This document shows, piece by piece, positions 17,350-26,500 of a stretch of 37,892 bases of DNA. The notes below the pieces were generated by a model. The model did no database searches and was not told where the DNA came from. It saw only the letters and a list, made by a program, of their open reading frames with translations. The translations under genes were made by a program, and so were the position numbers. The stretch's first letter is position 1. Every line of letters starts with the position of its first letter. This DNA is from Planctomycetes bacterium GWF2_41_51 (GTDB lineage Bacteria; Planctomycetota; Phycisphaerae; Sedimentisphaerales; UBA12454): NCBI GenBank assembly GCA_001825665.1, contig MHXZ01000091.1, forward strand, positions 1 to 37,892, in the 5' to 3' direction.

Positions 17350-19971
17350 ATGACAGATGAAAATCAAAAAAATGACTTGGGGGATTTGAGTCGCAACTGG
17401 CATGAAAGACTCATTCAGCTCCGTTTTGCCATGGCAAAAAATTACGGAGCAAACTCACTTCCGCAACCCCCGCAATCCGCCTCAGTCATGGATATTCCGC
17501 CTGATAACGAGCTTTTTACAGTTCCTGTTATCGAAGAACCTTCCGCAGAGCAGCTTTTTGCTGGAGATGAGAGTTTCTATAAAAATCTCGAAACTGCTCG
17601 CCCAAATCCCGCTGCACCAGTCAATCCTGTCAATCCCGCCATTCCTGTCAATACTGTGCCGCCTCAGGCCAATGTTATCGAACAAATGTTGATTTCTCAA
17701 CATCGGCAAAGATTCTTTTCTCCTATCCAGATTGTTCTTGCCGCTGCGATTTTGCTCATTGCCGCTATGCTTCTTTATGTTTTTTTCATTCCTTCTTCTG
17801 TTTCAGTTCCGAAAAATGATGCCCAAACCGCATCAAATATTCAGCCTGCAAACCCGCAGCAATCAGCAATTGAAACCGCCTCTGTAGTTCCGCAAAAGCA
17901 AATGCAATCTCAGCCGCAGGTTGTTTTAGCCCAGCCTTTTTCTTTGAAAGTCGCACAGACCTTATATCTCAATGAAGATTATAAAGGTGCGTTAGAAGCC
18001 TATGGCAAATTGTACGATAATCTTTCGACCAGTGCCAAAGAAGATTTGATGAGAGATTATCTTCAGCTTCAGATGGCCTTGTGTATGGAAAGAGCCGCAG
18101 ATTACAACCAGGCTTCTCTTGCTTTTAGAAAAGTTTTAAATAGTGGTTCTCCTGCTGTAAGGGCTGTTGCATTTTATCATTGCGGACTGCTCGAAATGCA
18201 GAAGAAACAATTCCTTAACGCCCGCACAAAAGCGTATCAGGCACTCGCCCTGATTGACGCCGTAGATTTTGACAAAGAATGGACACGTTCATTGAAACGT
18301 GATTGTTCTTTCCTTGCCGCGCAGTCTCTGACAAGAGAAGTTTTATCGCTTTGCGATGGCGATAAAGACCTGCCCGAAAATGTTTGGCCTCAGTTCGGAG
18401 CCGCCGATGATATCTTCCTTAATATAGATGAAACTCAATTAAGAGTTTTTCTCAATTCAGGCATACAGCACCTCAATGTCGCTGTCCTGACGCCCCAAAT
18501 TAAAAAATTTGATAATCATAATGGAACTGATGTTTATAATATTACGTGCAGCGGTGCTTCAATTGAAGAGCTGCTTTCGAGATTTGCCGCCAATGCCGGC
18601 ATGGATTCTCAATGGCATTTAGGCAATAATGATGCGGTTAGAAAACGGCTTGTCAGTCTGCACCTTCTTTCCGCGGCGGCCCATCAGTTTTCTGCCATAG
18701 CCGCAGGTTCCGCGGGTCTGGTCGCACAGATAGATAGTAATTCAGTATTGAATATTTACAATCCTGTCGGTTATTCGAACACATCGCAGTACCTTTCAAT
18801 GCTCAGCGAAGAAGCCGTTACCATTTGGCAGGAATTTATGCTCAGGTTCCCCGAAGACCCGCGGCTGGCCGGTGCTCATTTCGCACTTGCTCTCCTGTAC
18901 GTTCCGCAGGAACACTACACACAGGCTATTGCCGAATATAAATTGGTTGCCAATGGTTTTACCGTTTCTAAATTGGCCCCTTATGCTCTGCTTAATTCGA
19001 GCAGAATGAAAAACAAACTTCAGGATTTTGTCGGCGCTTACGAAGATTTAAAACAGCTCGTCGAGCAGTTCCCCGATTCACAAACCGCCGCCGATGCCTA
19101 TCTTTCTTATGCTGAAACCGCCGGAAAGGCGAATCTGCTCGAGGAATCCATAAAGCTTTATAATAAGGTTTATACCCTTTGTTTGTCGCCGGAAACACAA
19201 ATAGCCGCAGCTCTCGGCGCAGGGAAAATCTCGTACCAATTAAAGGATTACAAAACAGCCGAAAAATGGCTGATACAATATACAAACCTTGCCGCCTCAA
19301 AGCCCACACAGGATTTATATTTAAGTTATCTCTATCTCGGCAAAACCTATTTGGCAATGAACAATACTGACGCCGCCTGTAAGGCTTTTCAATATGCGCT
19401 GCTCGGCGTTCCCTTGTATTTGCCGAAAAGCGAATATATTAATATTATTCCGTCATTAGTTGAAGTTTATATCAGGCAGGAAAGTTTCGTCCAGGCTCTC
19501 GAATTATTGGAAGCCGTTAATTCTCCTGCATTGTCATTAAGAGAATCTGTTGAGGTCTTAATTCTAAAAAGTACAGTTTTGCGTGCGATGGGTTTGGTTG
19601 ATAAGGCACTGATAGTTCTCGGCGACCGGGCCGAATATATGCCCGATTCGCAATTAAAAGCCCAGATTTATTATCAGGTTAGCGAGTGTTACATTGAAAA
19701 AGGTGAATTAGGTATCGCTCATAAAATGCTTTCAGATATTCTCGTTCTCACTCAGCCCGGTCCTTTTATGCACAAGGCCGCGCTCAGATTGGCCGAGGTC
19801 TGCTTGAAACTTGATAAAAGTTTTCAGACAGTATCTCTTTGCAGGCAGCTTTTGGATTTACAGCCTTCCAGCGATGTAAAACAAAAAGCGCTCGAATATC
19901 TTGCCGCCGCTTATAATCAAAATGAAAATTATGACAAAGCCGCTTTGGCTCTGCTGGGACAATGGAAATAA
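17350..19971 (+). CDS. Large membrane-anchored TPR protein with STN-like module, candidate motor scaffold
   Basis: This 873-residue protein leads the sigma-54-driven operon before fliL-fliM-fliN-flhA. Layout: cytoplasmic N-terminus (~1-120) with a Pro/Asn-rich stretch (NPAAPVNPVNPAIPVN, ~83-98); one transmembrane helix (~125-148, IQIVLAAAILLIAAMLLYVF); then a long periplasmic part. The periplasmic part has TPR units near ~195-310, an STN-like segment (~395-470: YNITCSGASIEELLSRFAAN ... SLHLLSAAAHQFSAIAAGSA ... SNSVLNIYNP) and many TPR units to the end. STN modules normally sit at the N-terminus of secretins and TonB receptors, so their presence between TPR blocks is odd. Periplasmic TPR proteins PflA/PflB organise stators in Campylobacter. 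By analogy this may be a motor or disk scaffold, but no direct homology was tested. No clear ribosome site is seen. Confidence 0.75.
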   Translation: MTDENQKNDLGDLSRNWHERLIQLRFAMAKNYGANSLPQPPQSASVMDIPPDNELFTVPVIEEPSAEQLFAGDESFYKNLETARPNPAAPVNPVNPAIPVNTVPPQANVIEQMLISQHRQRFFSPIQIVLAAAILLIAAMLLYVFFIPSSVSVPKNDAQTASNIQPANPQQSAIETASVVPQKQMQSQPQVVLAQPFSLKVAQTLYLNEDYKGALEAYGKLYDNLSTSAKEDLMRDYLQLQMALCMERAADYNQASLAFRKVLNSGSPAVRAVAFYHCGLLEMQKKQFLNARTKAYQALALIDAVDFDKEWTRSLKRDCSFLAAQSLTREVLSLCDGDKDLPENVWPQFGAADDIFLNIDETQLRVFLNSGIQHLNVAVLTPQIKKFDNHNGTDVYNITCSGASIEELLSRFAANAGMDSQWHLGNNDAVRKRLVSLHLLSAAAHQFSAIAAGSAGLVAQIDSNSVLNIYNPVGYSNTSQYLSMLSEEAVTIWQEFMLRFPEDPRLAGAHFALALLYVPQEHYTQAIAEYKLVANGFTVSKLAPYALLNSSRMKNKLQDFVGAYEDLKQLVEQFPDSQTAADAYLSYAETAGKANLLEESIKLYNKVYTLCLSPETQIAAALGAGKISYQLKDYKTAEKWLIQYTNLAASKPTQDLYLSYLYLGKTYLAMNNTDAACKAFQYALLGVPLYLPKSEYINIIPSLVEVYIRQESFVQALELLEAVNSPALSLRESVEVLILKSTVLRAMGLVDKALIVLGDRAEYMPDSQLKAQIYYQVSECYIEKGELGIAHKMLSDILVLTQPGPFMHKAALRLAEVCLKLDKSFQTVSLCRQLLDLQPSSDVKQKALEYLAAAYNQNENYDKAALALLGQWK

Positions 19972-20843
19972 TTAATAATAAAAAACTACGATTGTCATTG
20001 CGAGGAGTTCTAAGAACGACGAAGCAATCTCTGTCTTTGACAGCTTTTCTGCTTTGTATTTTTATTCTTTGCCTGTCAGTTTCTTTCAGTTACGCCAATG
20101 AAGCGTCCGAAGAAATGGATCCTCTTGAATTTATGGCTTCTGAAATATCCGCCATTGATGATGCAAATACCGATTGGCAGCCCGATATGCAGATTGCGGC
20201 ACCTCCTGTCAATAGCTACATTCCTGAAACAATCAATAATGTACCTGTCAATCTCTTGGCAAAAATTGATAATCCGCCTGATTTGCAAACTGATTTGCAG
20301 CAGTTAATCAGCAAGATTTATTCCGTCGAGTTCAAACCGCAGGACTCGGCTCCGGAACCTGCTATTGTTATTCCTCCTGTCGAAAAAGAGGAACTCAAAC
20401 CGGTCGAAGATTCCAAAAAAACTGAAATCATTTCAAATGATTTACTCGCCGCCGGTGCATCTGACGGCAAACAATTATCCGGTAATACCATTCAGCTGCT
20501 TGATGAGCTTTTACTCAACCCCGCCCAGATAGGAAATCCGCTCGAATTAGCCGATATTTTATTCCGTTGCGATAAACTCTCGCAAGCCGCAATTTGTTAC
20601 CGCAGTGCTCTCGACAGGATGACTTCAAATAATAATGTCTCATACAGCATCAAAGCCTGGATTTTATTCCAGATTGGAAATTCGCTGCAAAAGAGCGACC
20701 CCGCAGCAGCGATGGAAAGCTACAAGCAATTGATTGTTGAATTTCCTGATTCGCCATGGACTGAAATAGCGAAAGTAAAAAGCAGTTTGGTTGACTGGTA
20801 TGCAAAAGAAAAACCTGATTCGCTGGTAAAGGAAAAAAAGTGA
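19962..20843 (+). CDS. Secreted TPR-like protein with a repeat element inside its signal region
   Basis: This 293-residue protein starts inside the end of the preceding TPR gene (10-base overlap). Its N-terminus is basic (residues 1-24), then has a hydrophobic core (~25-42, TAFLLCIFILCLSVSFSYA) with likely cleavage after SYA, so it should be periplasmic. The middle is acidic and Pro-rich. The C-terminal ~100 residues look like one or two TPR-type helical hairpins (DKLSQAAICYRSALDRM, DPAAAMESYKQLIVEFPDSP). Residues ~11-25 (LSLRGVLRTTKQSLS) are translated from a palindromic repeat that recurs at two other places in this window, so the n-region is an insertion product. It is probably the partner of the upstream membrane TPR protein. 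Function unknown. Confidence 0.72.
   Translation: MEIINNKKLRLSLRGVLRTTKQSLSLTAFLLCIFILCLSVSFSYANEASEEMDPLEFMASEISAIDDANTDWQPDMQIAAPPVNSYIPETINNVPVNLLAKIDNPPDLQTDLQQLISKIYSVEFKPQDSAPEPAIVIPPVEKEELKPVEDSKKTEIISNDLLAAGASDGKQLSGNTIQLLDELLLNPAQIGNPLELADILFRCDKLSQAAICYRSALDRMTSNNNVSYSIKAWILFQIGNSLQKSDPAAAMESYKQLIVEFPDSPWTEIAKVKSSLVDWYAKEKPDSLVKEKK
19994..20031 (+). repeat. Palindromic repeat, copy A (inside a coding region)
   Basis: The element runs from GTCATTGCGAGGAG to GACGAAGCAATCTC, with terminal inverted ATTGC/GCAAT and an internal GTTCT-A-AGAAC palindrome. It is read in frame as LSLRGVLRTTKQSL within the signal region of the secreted TPR-like protein. Ends match the copies at 26501 and 28178. 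Confidence 0.8.
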
Positions 20844-20863
20844 ATCGGCTGAAAGGATAACCA

Positions 20864-22279
20864 GTGCACAAAAACGTATTGATAGTTGACAGTGACAAGG
20901 AATCGACCCGCTTGATACTCGGGATTTTAGCTCTCAAGGGTATCGGTGCTACGGTTGTCAGCTATGGAAAATCAATTTTTGATTTTCTCGAAAAATCACA
21001 TTACGACCTTGTATTTTGTGTCATTCGTGTAAATCAGCCGCAAAACGATTTGCGTTTGGTTCATGAAATTAAACTCAACTCCCCCGAAATGCCTGTAATT
21101 TCAATTTGTGATTTGCAGGGTCAGCAGTGCGATTCCCCTCAGCAGTTGCTGAACATCGCCGTTAGTGCCGTCAATCTCGGCTGCACTGATTGTTTGATTA
21201 AGCCTCTCGACAGTAAAAAAATTGAAAACCTGTTCGATACTTTACTGCCTAATCATCCGGTTGTCTCCGCAGATTATCAGGACGAATTTAATAACCTCAT
21301 TACGATTGTAGGTAAAAGTTCGAAATTATTGCATACGATTAATTTAGCAAAAAAAATCGCCAACACTTCCGCCCCCGTTTTAATTGGCGGCGAAAGCGGC
21401 ACCGGCAAGGAATTAATCTCGTTTCTCATCCATCGATGCAGCAAAAGAGTCCAGGGTCCGTACATCAGAGTCAATTGTGCGGCACTAACAGATTCTCTGC
21501 TTGAAAGCGAACTTTTCGGCCACGAAAAAGGAGCTTTCACCGGTGCTTATGCCCAGCGTAAAGGCCGTTTCGAAATGGCACATCGCGGAACCTTGCTTCT
21601 CGACGAAATTACTGAAACACCCTTAAAATTCCAGGCAAAACTCCTCCGTGTCCTCGAGCAGCAGGATTTCGAACGTGTCGGCGGAAACGACAGCGTCAAA
21701 GTCGATGTCCGAATAATCAGCACTTCCAACAAAGATTTGCAGACAGAAATCGCCGAAGGCAGATTCCGTCAGGACCTTTACTATCGTCTGTGCGGCCTGC
21801 GTCTGGTTATTCCTCCTCTGCGTCAGCGGCAGGATGATTTGGCCGACCTCGTTTGGCATTTTGTAAATCTTTATTCGCGTCAGGCCCAGCGTTCAATCAC
21901 TCAGCTTGACCCCGCTATGATGAATATTTTCGCACGTTATAATTGGCCCGGCAATATTCGCCAGCTCCGAAATGTTGTTATGACTTCATTGATTCTCGGC
22001 GCAGGTCCTAAATTATCTTTAGCCGATGTCTCATGGCTCTTCGATGAATTGCAGCCTTTAAAACAGGAAAATACTTCCGGCGAAACTCCTGCACCGGCGC
22101 GTTCCGAGTTGACCGGAATGCCTCTCGAAAAAGTTGAACGTCAGGTAATCCTCGAAACTCTCGACAACACCGGCGGCAACCAGACAAAAGCCGCAAAAAT
22201 TTTAGGCATCAGCGACAGAACTTTACGAAGCAAAATCAGGCGTTACTCAAAAACAGACCAGTTGCAGTTGGCGTCATAA
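20864..22279 (+). CDS. NtrC-family sigma-54 activator lacking the phospho-acceptor Asp
   Basis: This 471-residue response-regulator-like protein has a receiver (~4-125), AAA+ domain (~145-385) and Fis-type HTH (~420-465, NQTKAAKILGISDRTLRSKI). Walker A is GESGTGKE (176-183), the sigma-54 loop is a normal GAFTGA (223-228) and Walker B is LLDEITE. The receiver keeps the acidic residues of strand 1 (VDSD, 8-11) and the strand-5 Lys (LIKPLD), but the phospho-Asp position is Val53 (DLVFCVIRV), so it cannot be phosphorylated in the usual way, as in FleQ/FlrA-type master regulators. The start is GTG at 20864 with AAGGA 7 bases before. It sits inside a sigma-54-driven operon, so it may amplify its own expression. 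No histidine kinase gene is nearby. Confidence 0.93.
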   Translation: MHKNVLIVDSDKESTRLILGILALKGIGATVVSYGKSIFDFLEKSHYDLVFCVIRVNQPQNDLRLVHEIKLNSPEMPVISICDLQGQQCDSPQQLLNIAVSAVNLGCTDCLIKPLDSKKIENLFDTLLPNHPVVSADYQDEFNNLITIVGKSSKLLHTINLAKKIANTSAPVLIGGESGTGKELISFLIHRCSKRVQGPYIRVNCAALTDSLLESELFGHEKGAFTGAYAQRKGRFEMAHRGTLLLDEITETPLKFQAKLLRVLEQQDFERVGGNDSVKVDVRIISTSNKDLQTEIAEGRFRQDLYYRLCGLRLVIPPLRQRQDDLADLVWHFVNLYSRQAQRSITQLDPAMMNIFARYNWPGNIRQLRNVVMTSLILGAGPKLSLADVSWLFDELQPLKQENTSGETPAPARSELTGMPLEKVERQVILETLDNTGGNQTKAAKILGISDRTLRSKIRRYSKTDQLQLAS

Positions 22280-22302
22280 TATAAAATTATTAAGGTAATA
22301 AA

Positions 22303-22902
22303 ATGGCAAAAGAAGAAAAAAAAGCGGAAGATAAAAAACCTGATGATAAGAAGAAGGAAACCGCAAAAACTGAAAAAGGCGAAAAAACTCCTGCCGGCAA
22401 AATCGGACTTATGACTTGGCTGATAGTGGCTGTTGTCGTAATTGTCTTTGCTGGTTCAGGTTTTGTGATTGGCCGTTTGTTAGCCAACCCGCAGCCGCAG
22501 GAAAAAGCCGAGGAAACCGCTGAAACTGCCAAAGTAGAAGATAAAAAATCTGCCGATGCCGTTTCTTCCCCGAATGATACCTGGTATTTCAATGATCTTG
22601 AGTCCGTCGTCGTTAATCCCGACGAACCCGGCGCAACGCGTTATGTCCGCGTTGGGCTTATTTTGGAGATGGGTTCTGAAATTACACAGGACAAAGCTTC
22701 GGGTCTTATTACTGCCAAAAAACCGCTTCTGATTAATTGGCTAAATCTTTATTTCAAAAGCATGACGCTTGGTGAAATGCAGAATGATAGAGATATGAAA
22801 CGTATTTTGACGCAGATATGCGATGCCTTCAATGAAATTCTTTTCCCTGGTCAAAAACCGCATATCAAAAAGATTCTTATCAGGGAATTTAATATACAAT
22901 GA
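22303..22902 (+). CDS. fliL: Flagellar basal-body-associated protein FliL
   Basis: FliL is a single-pass inner-membrane protein next to the stator that supports torque generation. The 199-residue product has a Lys/Glu-rich cytoplasmic tail (~1-33), a transmembrane helix (~38-60, MTWLIVAVVVIVFAGSGFVI), an acidic linker and a periplasmic FliL domain (~90-199) ending RILTQICDAFNEILFPGQ, then IKKILIREFNIQ, which is the typical FliL C-terminus. AAGGT lies before the ATG. The stop overlaps the fliM start by four bases (ATGA). It is placed directly before fliM-fliN as in many bacteria. Confidence 0.93.
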   Translation: MAKEEKKAEDKKPDDKKKETAKTEKGEKTPAGKIGLMTWLIVAVVVIVFAGSGFVIGRLLANPQPQEKAEETAETAKVEDKKSADAVSSPNDTWYFNDLESVVVNPDEPGATRYVRVGLILEMGSEITQDKASGLITAKKPLLINWLNLYFKSMTLGEMQNDRDMKRILTQICDAFNEILFPGQKPHIKKILIREFNIQ

Positions 22903-23846
22903 TTTCAGAGGTAAACAACTTGACTAAAGAAAAAATCCAGCAGCTTCTCGCATCTGTCGGCGTCCAGTCGCATAAAGATGCTGATAAAAATATCGAGACA
23001 TCCGATTATAATTGGCATCTGTCACACTATTTTAATCGTTCTGAGTTGAAAAAAATTGATATTTTTGCTCAGGCTGTCGCGCATAAAATCGCTGCAAATT
23101 TCAGCAGTCTTTATCAAAACAAATTCGATGTTGAGGTCAATTCCATAACACAGCATTTTGCCTCTGAGTTTATGACTTCAGATATTAAGGAAAATTATTT
23201 TCTCGCTTTCGGCAGTGCAGACCAGGTTTTCGGATTAATTGACATTCCTAACCAGCCTGCTATTCTCTGGTCAACTCAACTGCTTGGCGATACCAAAGCC
23301 GACAGCAATACCCCGAGAAAATTATCTCAATTAGAGGAATCTCTTTTATTCGATATCGCCTCTTCAATCATAAATGCCTATTCGGTTTCTTCACCCGATG
23401 AATTGACTCCGACTGGAGAAATTGCCTGCGGCCGTATGCCCGTGGAAATCGACATGATGCGGGAAGTTTGCAAAATCGCATTCACATTTAAGCAGGCAAA
23501 CAGTGACCAGGTTTCACAGGCTTGTTTATGGGTTTTCAGCGATGTTATTCAGTCTGTTGCGGGGAAAGCTGCTAAAGCTGAAAACATTCCGCAGCAGAAC
23601 ATCTCAAAAGCCATGCTGAATCATTTTATGGCTATGCCGCTTGATGTTACTGTTAGTTTATCGAATGTCAGATTTAATTTCCAGCAGGTTATGGATATCC
23701 AGCCCGGCGACATAATTGTTTTAGACAAGAACGTTAATGAATCCGCCGATTTGATTATCGATAATAATGTTTTACTTCGTGGAAAACCTGCGAAATCAAA
23801 TGGAAAATATTCGGTGGTAGTTACCGAATTATGCAATAGAAAATAA
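22899..23846 (+). CDS. fliM: Flagellar switch protein FliM (divergent)
   Basis: FliM is the middle C-ring protein that binds CheY-P and sets rotation direction. The 315-residue product begins with a CheY-binding-like helix LTKEKIQQLLASVG (residues 8-21; family form LSQxEIDALL), followed by the FliM middle domain (~40-220, HYFNRSELKKIDIFAQAVAH) and a C-terminal SpoA domain (~235-310, LDVTVSLSNVRFNFQQVMDI then QPGDIIVLDK). The usual GGxG motif of the middle domain is not seen; LLGDTK stands where it would be expected. It is co-translated with fliL and followed by fliN. Length is normal. The unusual middle domain and the missing GGxG make it a divergent member. Confidence 0.88.
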   Translation: MISEVNNLTKEKIQQLLASVGVQSHKDADKNIETSDYNWHLSHYFNRSELKKIDIFAQAVAHKIAANFSSLYQNKFDVEVNSITQHFASEFMTSDIKENYFLAFGSADQVFGLIDIPNQPAILWSTQLLGDTKADSNTPRKLSQLEESLLFDIASSIINAYSVSSPDELTPTGEIACGRMPVEIDMMREVCKIAFTFKQANSDQVSQACLWVFSDVIQSVAGKAAKAENIPQQNISKAMLNHFMAMPLDVTVSLSNVRFNFQQVMDIQPGDIIVLDKNVNESADLIIDNNVLLRGKPAKSNGKYSVVVTELCNRK

Positions 23847-23874
23847 TAATTTATAAAATTTAAAGGAAATAAAA

Positions 23875-24270
23875 ATGGCGGAAACAGCAGTTGAAGAGCA
23901 GGTACAGCAGCAAACAGAACCTGCCCAGGATGATTCTAAAGCACAGGTTAAATCGGTCGAATTCCCGCAGGCACCGGATGATTCATCCGCAGGTCCCGGT
24001 TCGAGCCTTGATATTCTGCTCGATATGGAAGTGCCGGTTTCTGTTGTCATCGGAAAAATGAATATCCCCGTGCAAAGATTCCTCCAGCTCGGCCCAGGCT
24101 CGGTATTGAAATTGGAAAAACCGATTGAATCGCCGGCCGATTTATATCTCAAGGACACGAAATTTGCCGTTGGCAGCATCGTCGTTGTCGATGAGAGGTT
24201 CGCTGTAAGGATTAAGGAAATTCTTGGCTCTGCCGCCGCTGCTTCCGCTCCGCAGGCAAACAAAAAATAA
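23875..24270 (+). CDS. fliN: Flagellar switch protein FliN
   Basis: FliN forms the base of the C-ring and helps dock the export ATPase complex. This 131-residue protein has an acidic, Gln-rich N-terminal tail (~1-40) and a SpoA domain (~43-122): LDILLDMEVPVSVVIGKMNI, VQRFLQLGPGSVLKLEKPIE and VGSIVVVDERFAVRIKEIL, a near-complete FliN signature. AAAGGA precedes the ATG. It sits between fliM and flhA. Confidence 0.95.
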   Translation: MAETAVEEQVQQQTEPAQDDSKAQVKSVEFPQAPDDSSAGPGSSLDILLDMEVPVSVVIGKMNIPVQRFLQLGPGSVLKLEKPIESPADLYLKDTKFAVGSIVVVDERFAVRIKEILGSAAAASAPQANKK

Positions 24271-24301
24271 TTTAAGCTGAGGCTTTGGAGAAAAAATCGT
24301 A

Positions 24302-26422
24302 ATGGCTGCATCTGATAAAACCGTCTTATCGAACAACCCGAGCTCTCGCAGCAATATTATTTTAGCTGTCGGTCTGGTTACTATCCTCGCGACTTTGCTG
24401 ATACGTATGCCGGAGCCTTTATTGGATATGCTCCTTGCGTGCAGTATATCACTTTCAATCGCTGTTTTAATTATTACAATGTTTTCAAAGGAAGCTCTCG
24501 ATTTATCAACTTTCCCGTCTCTGCTTCTTTTTGTTACTTTGTTCAGACTTTCCCTAAATGTCTCCTCAACAAGATTAATTTTAACACAAGGCAGTGCAGG
24601 CAGAATAATACAAACATTTGGCGACTTTGTCGCAGGCGGAAGTTTCGTTGTCGGTTTGGTTATTTTCCTCATTTTGTTTATTATACAATTCGTCGTGGTT
24701 ACAAAAGGTGCTGAACGTATCAGCGAAGTTTCCGCAAGATTCACTCTCGATGCTATGCCCGGCAAGCAAATGGCCATCGATGCCGACCTTAACGCAGGTG
24801 CTATTACTGAAGCACAGGCAAATGAACGAAGAGCAAAAATTGTCAAGGAAAGTGAATTCTATGGTGCAATGGATGGTGCCAGTAAATTCATTCGAGGCGA
24901 TGCTATTGCAGGCATTATTATCACCGCTATAAATATCATCGGCGGTATCGCAATAGGATATTCCGATGGCATGCCGATTGGCACAGCCCTCAAAACATAT
25001 TCCGTTCTGTCAATCGGTGATGGTCTGGTAAGTCAGATTCCATCGATGATTATTTCTATCAGTTCCGGTTTCTTGGTTACCAAAATTTCTTCGAGCAACA
25101 GCGTCGGCCAGGATTTGTCAAAACAGCTTTTCAAAACCTCACAGCCTTTAACAATTTCTTCCTTCATCATTGCGGCCCTGGCACTTGTTCCGGGTCTGCC
25201 AGCTTTGCCTTTCCTGATTTTAGCCGCAGCCACTGCTTTTACAGGCAGAATGATTGCCAAATCTGAAAAAACCGATGATACAAAGAAATCCGATACCCAG
25301 ATTCAAAAAACCGGCTCAGCAAAACAGCAGCAGCCGATTGAAGAAATGCTCGATGTTGACAGAATTTCTGTTCAGGTCGGTGTACGCCTTATCGGACTGG
25401 TTGATCCCCGCAAAGACAGTACAATTTTTGACCGCATCGGCGCTCTGAGAAGAAAATTCGCTCAGCAGCTTGGAATCGTTATGCCGCTGGTTCGTTTAAG
25501 AGACAACATCAACATCGAATCGAATGAGTACGAAATCAGGCTCTTCGACCATACAGTCGCAAAAGGCCGTTTGGAACCAAATATGTTCCTCGCTATGGAT
25601 TCAGGTGCTTCCCAGGTGAAGATTGATGGAATTAAAACTGCCGAACCGGTCTATGGCCTTCCCGCTTTATGGATTACCGAAGCGAATAAGGAAAAAGCGG
25701 AGATTAATGGTTTTACCGTTATAGACCCCGAATCCGTATTTATCACCCATCTTTCCGAAACTCTTAAAAAGCACGCTGATGAATTATTGACGCGTGAAGA
25801 TGTTCAGCAGCTTGTCAATCGTCTTCGCAAAACTCAGCCTTCGCTTGTCGGTGATATAATAGGGGAGCTTGTGCCGATTGGTACGTTGCAAAGGGTGCTC
25901 AAAAATCTTTTGAAAAATTCAATTCCAATTCGCGAACTGCCTTCCATAATTGAAGCCCTCGGCGAATGTGCCAACAAAACTAAAAATCCTGACATTCTTA
26001 CCGAAGTTGTTCGCAAGCATTTATCCAGGACTATTACTGAGCAATATAAAGACAAGCAGGGCAAGATAATAGCCATAACTCTTGACCCCGCTCTCGAACA
26101 TCAAATGGCACAGAACCTGCGGCAGGAATCTGATTCGCTGAACCTCGCTTTGCCGAGTGAAACCACAATGGCTCTCTGCAACGCCGCCGCAAAAGCATGG
26201 AAATCCGCTATGGATAAAGGTGCTGAAAAATCTATTCTGCTCTGCGATTCCAAATTACGTATGCCTTTATCTTCGCTGCTTGCGCGTTCACTGCCCCAGT
26301 TGCCGGTAATTGCATATAACGAAATTGTACTTGGAACTGATATCGAACCTTTGGATACCATCTCGCTGCAGCAGGGCGTTAAAATACCTCAAAAGCAGGA
26401 ACTTGTCGGAGCCTCAGCTTGA
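24302..26422 (+). CDS. flhA: Flagellar type III export gate protein FlhA
   Basis: FlhA is the large inner-membrane component of the export gate and docks chaperone-substrate complexes. The 706-residue product has about eight transmembrane helices in residues ~20-315, the FHIPEP-family signature around 138-166 (RISEVSARFTLDAMPGKQMA, then IDADLNAGAITEAQANERR), and a cytoplasmic C-terminal half (~345-700) with the conserved NIESNEYEIRLFDHTVAKGR, TVIDPESVFITHLSETLKKH and LVGDIIGELVPIGTLQRVLK. Length is normal. The ribosome site GGAG is somewhat far from the ATG. flhF and flhG, often next to flhA, are absent, and a small membrane gene plus fliA follow. Confidence 0.97.
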   Translation: MAASDKTVLSNNPSSRSNIILAVGLVTILATLLIRMPEPLLDMLLACSISLSIAVLIITMFSKEALDLSTFPSLLLFVTLFRLSLNVSSTRLILTQGSAGRIIQTFGDFVAGGSFVVGLVIFLILFIIQFVVVTKGAERISEVSARFTLDAMPGKQMAIDADLNAGAITEAQANERRAKIVKESEFYGAMDGASKFIRGDAIAGIIITAINIIGGIAIGYSDGMPIGTALKTYSVLSIGDGLVSQIPSMIISISSGFLVTKISSSNSVGQDLSKQLFKTSQPLTISSFIIAALALVPGLPALPFLILAAATAFTGRMIAKSEKTDDTKKSDTQIQKTGSAKQQQPIEEMLDVDRISVQVGVRLIGLVDPRKDSTIFDRIGALRRKFAQQLGIVMPLVRLRDNINIESNEYEIRLFDHTVAKGRLEPNMFLAMDSGASQVKIDGIKTAEPVYGLPALWITEANKEKAEINGFTVIDPESVFITHLSETLKKHADELLTREDVQQLVNRLRKTQPSLVGDIIGELVPIGTLQRVLKNLLKNSIPIRELPSIIEALGECANKTKNPDILTEVVRKHLSRTITEQYKDKQGKIIAITLDPALEHQMAQNLRQESDSLNLALPSETTMALCNAAAKAWKSAMDKGAEKSILLCDSKLRMPLSSLLARSLPQLPVIAYNEIVLGTDIEPLDTISLQQGVKIPQKQELVGASA

Positions 26423-26478
26423 TTATGAAAACAAAACCTCTGAATTTGTTATTGCCGCAGCATCTTGACTTGTTTAGC

Positions 26479-26497
26479 CGTCGCCGGTACGGCGATG
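26479..26497 (+). repeat. Hairpin next to repeat copy B
   Basis: CGTCGCC and GGCGATG form a 7-bp stem (one G-T pair) around GGTAC. No T-run follows, so it is more likely part of the adjacent repeat element than a terminator. Confidence 0.45.
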
Positions 26498-26500
26498 AAT

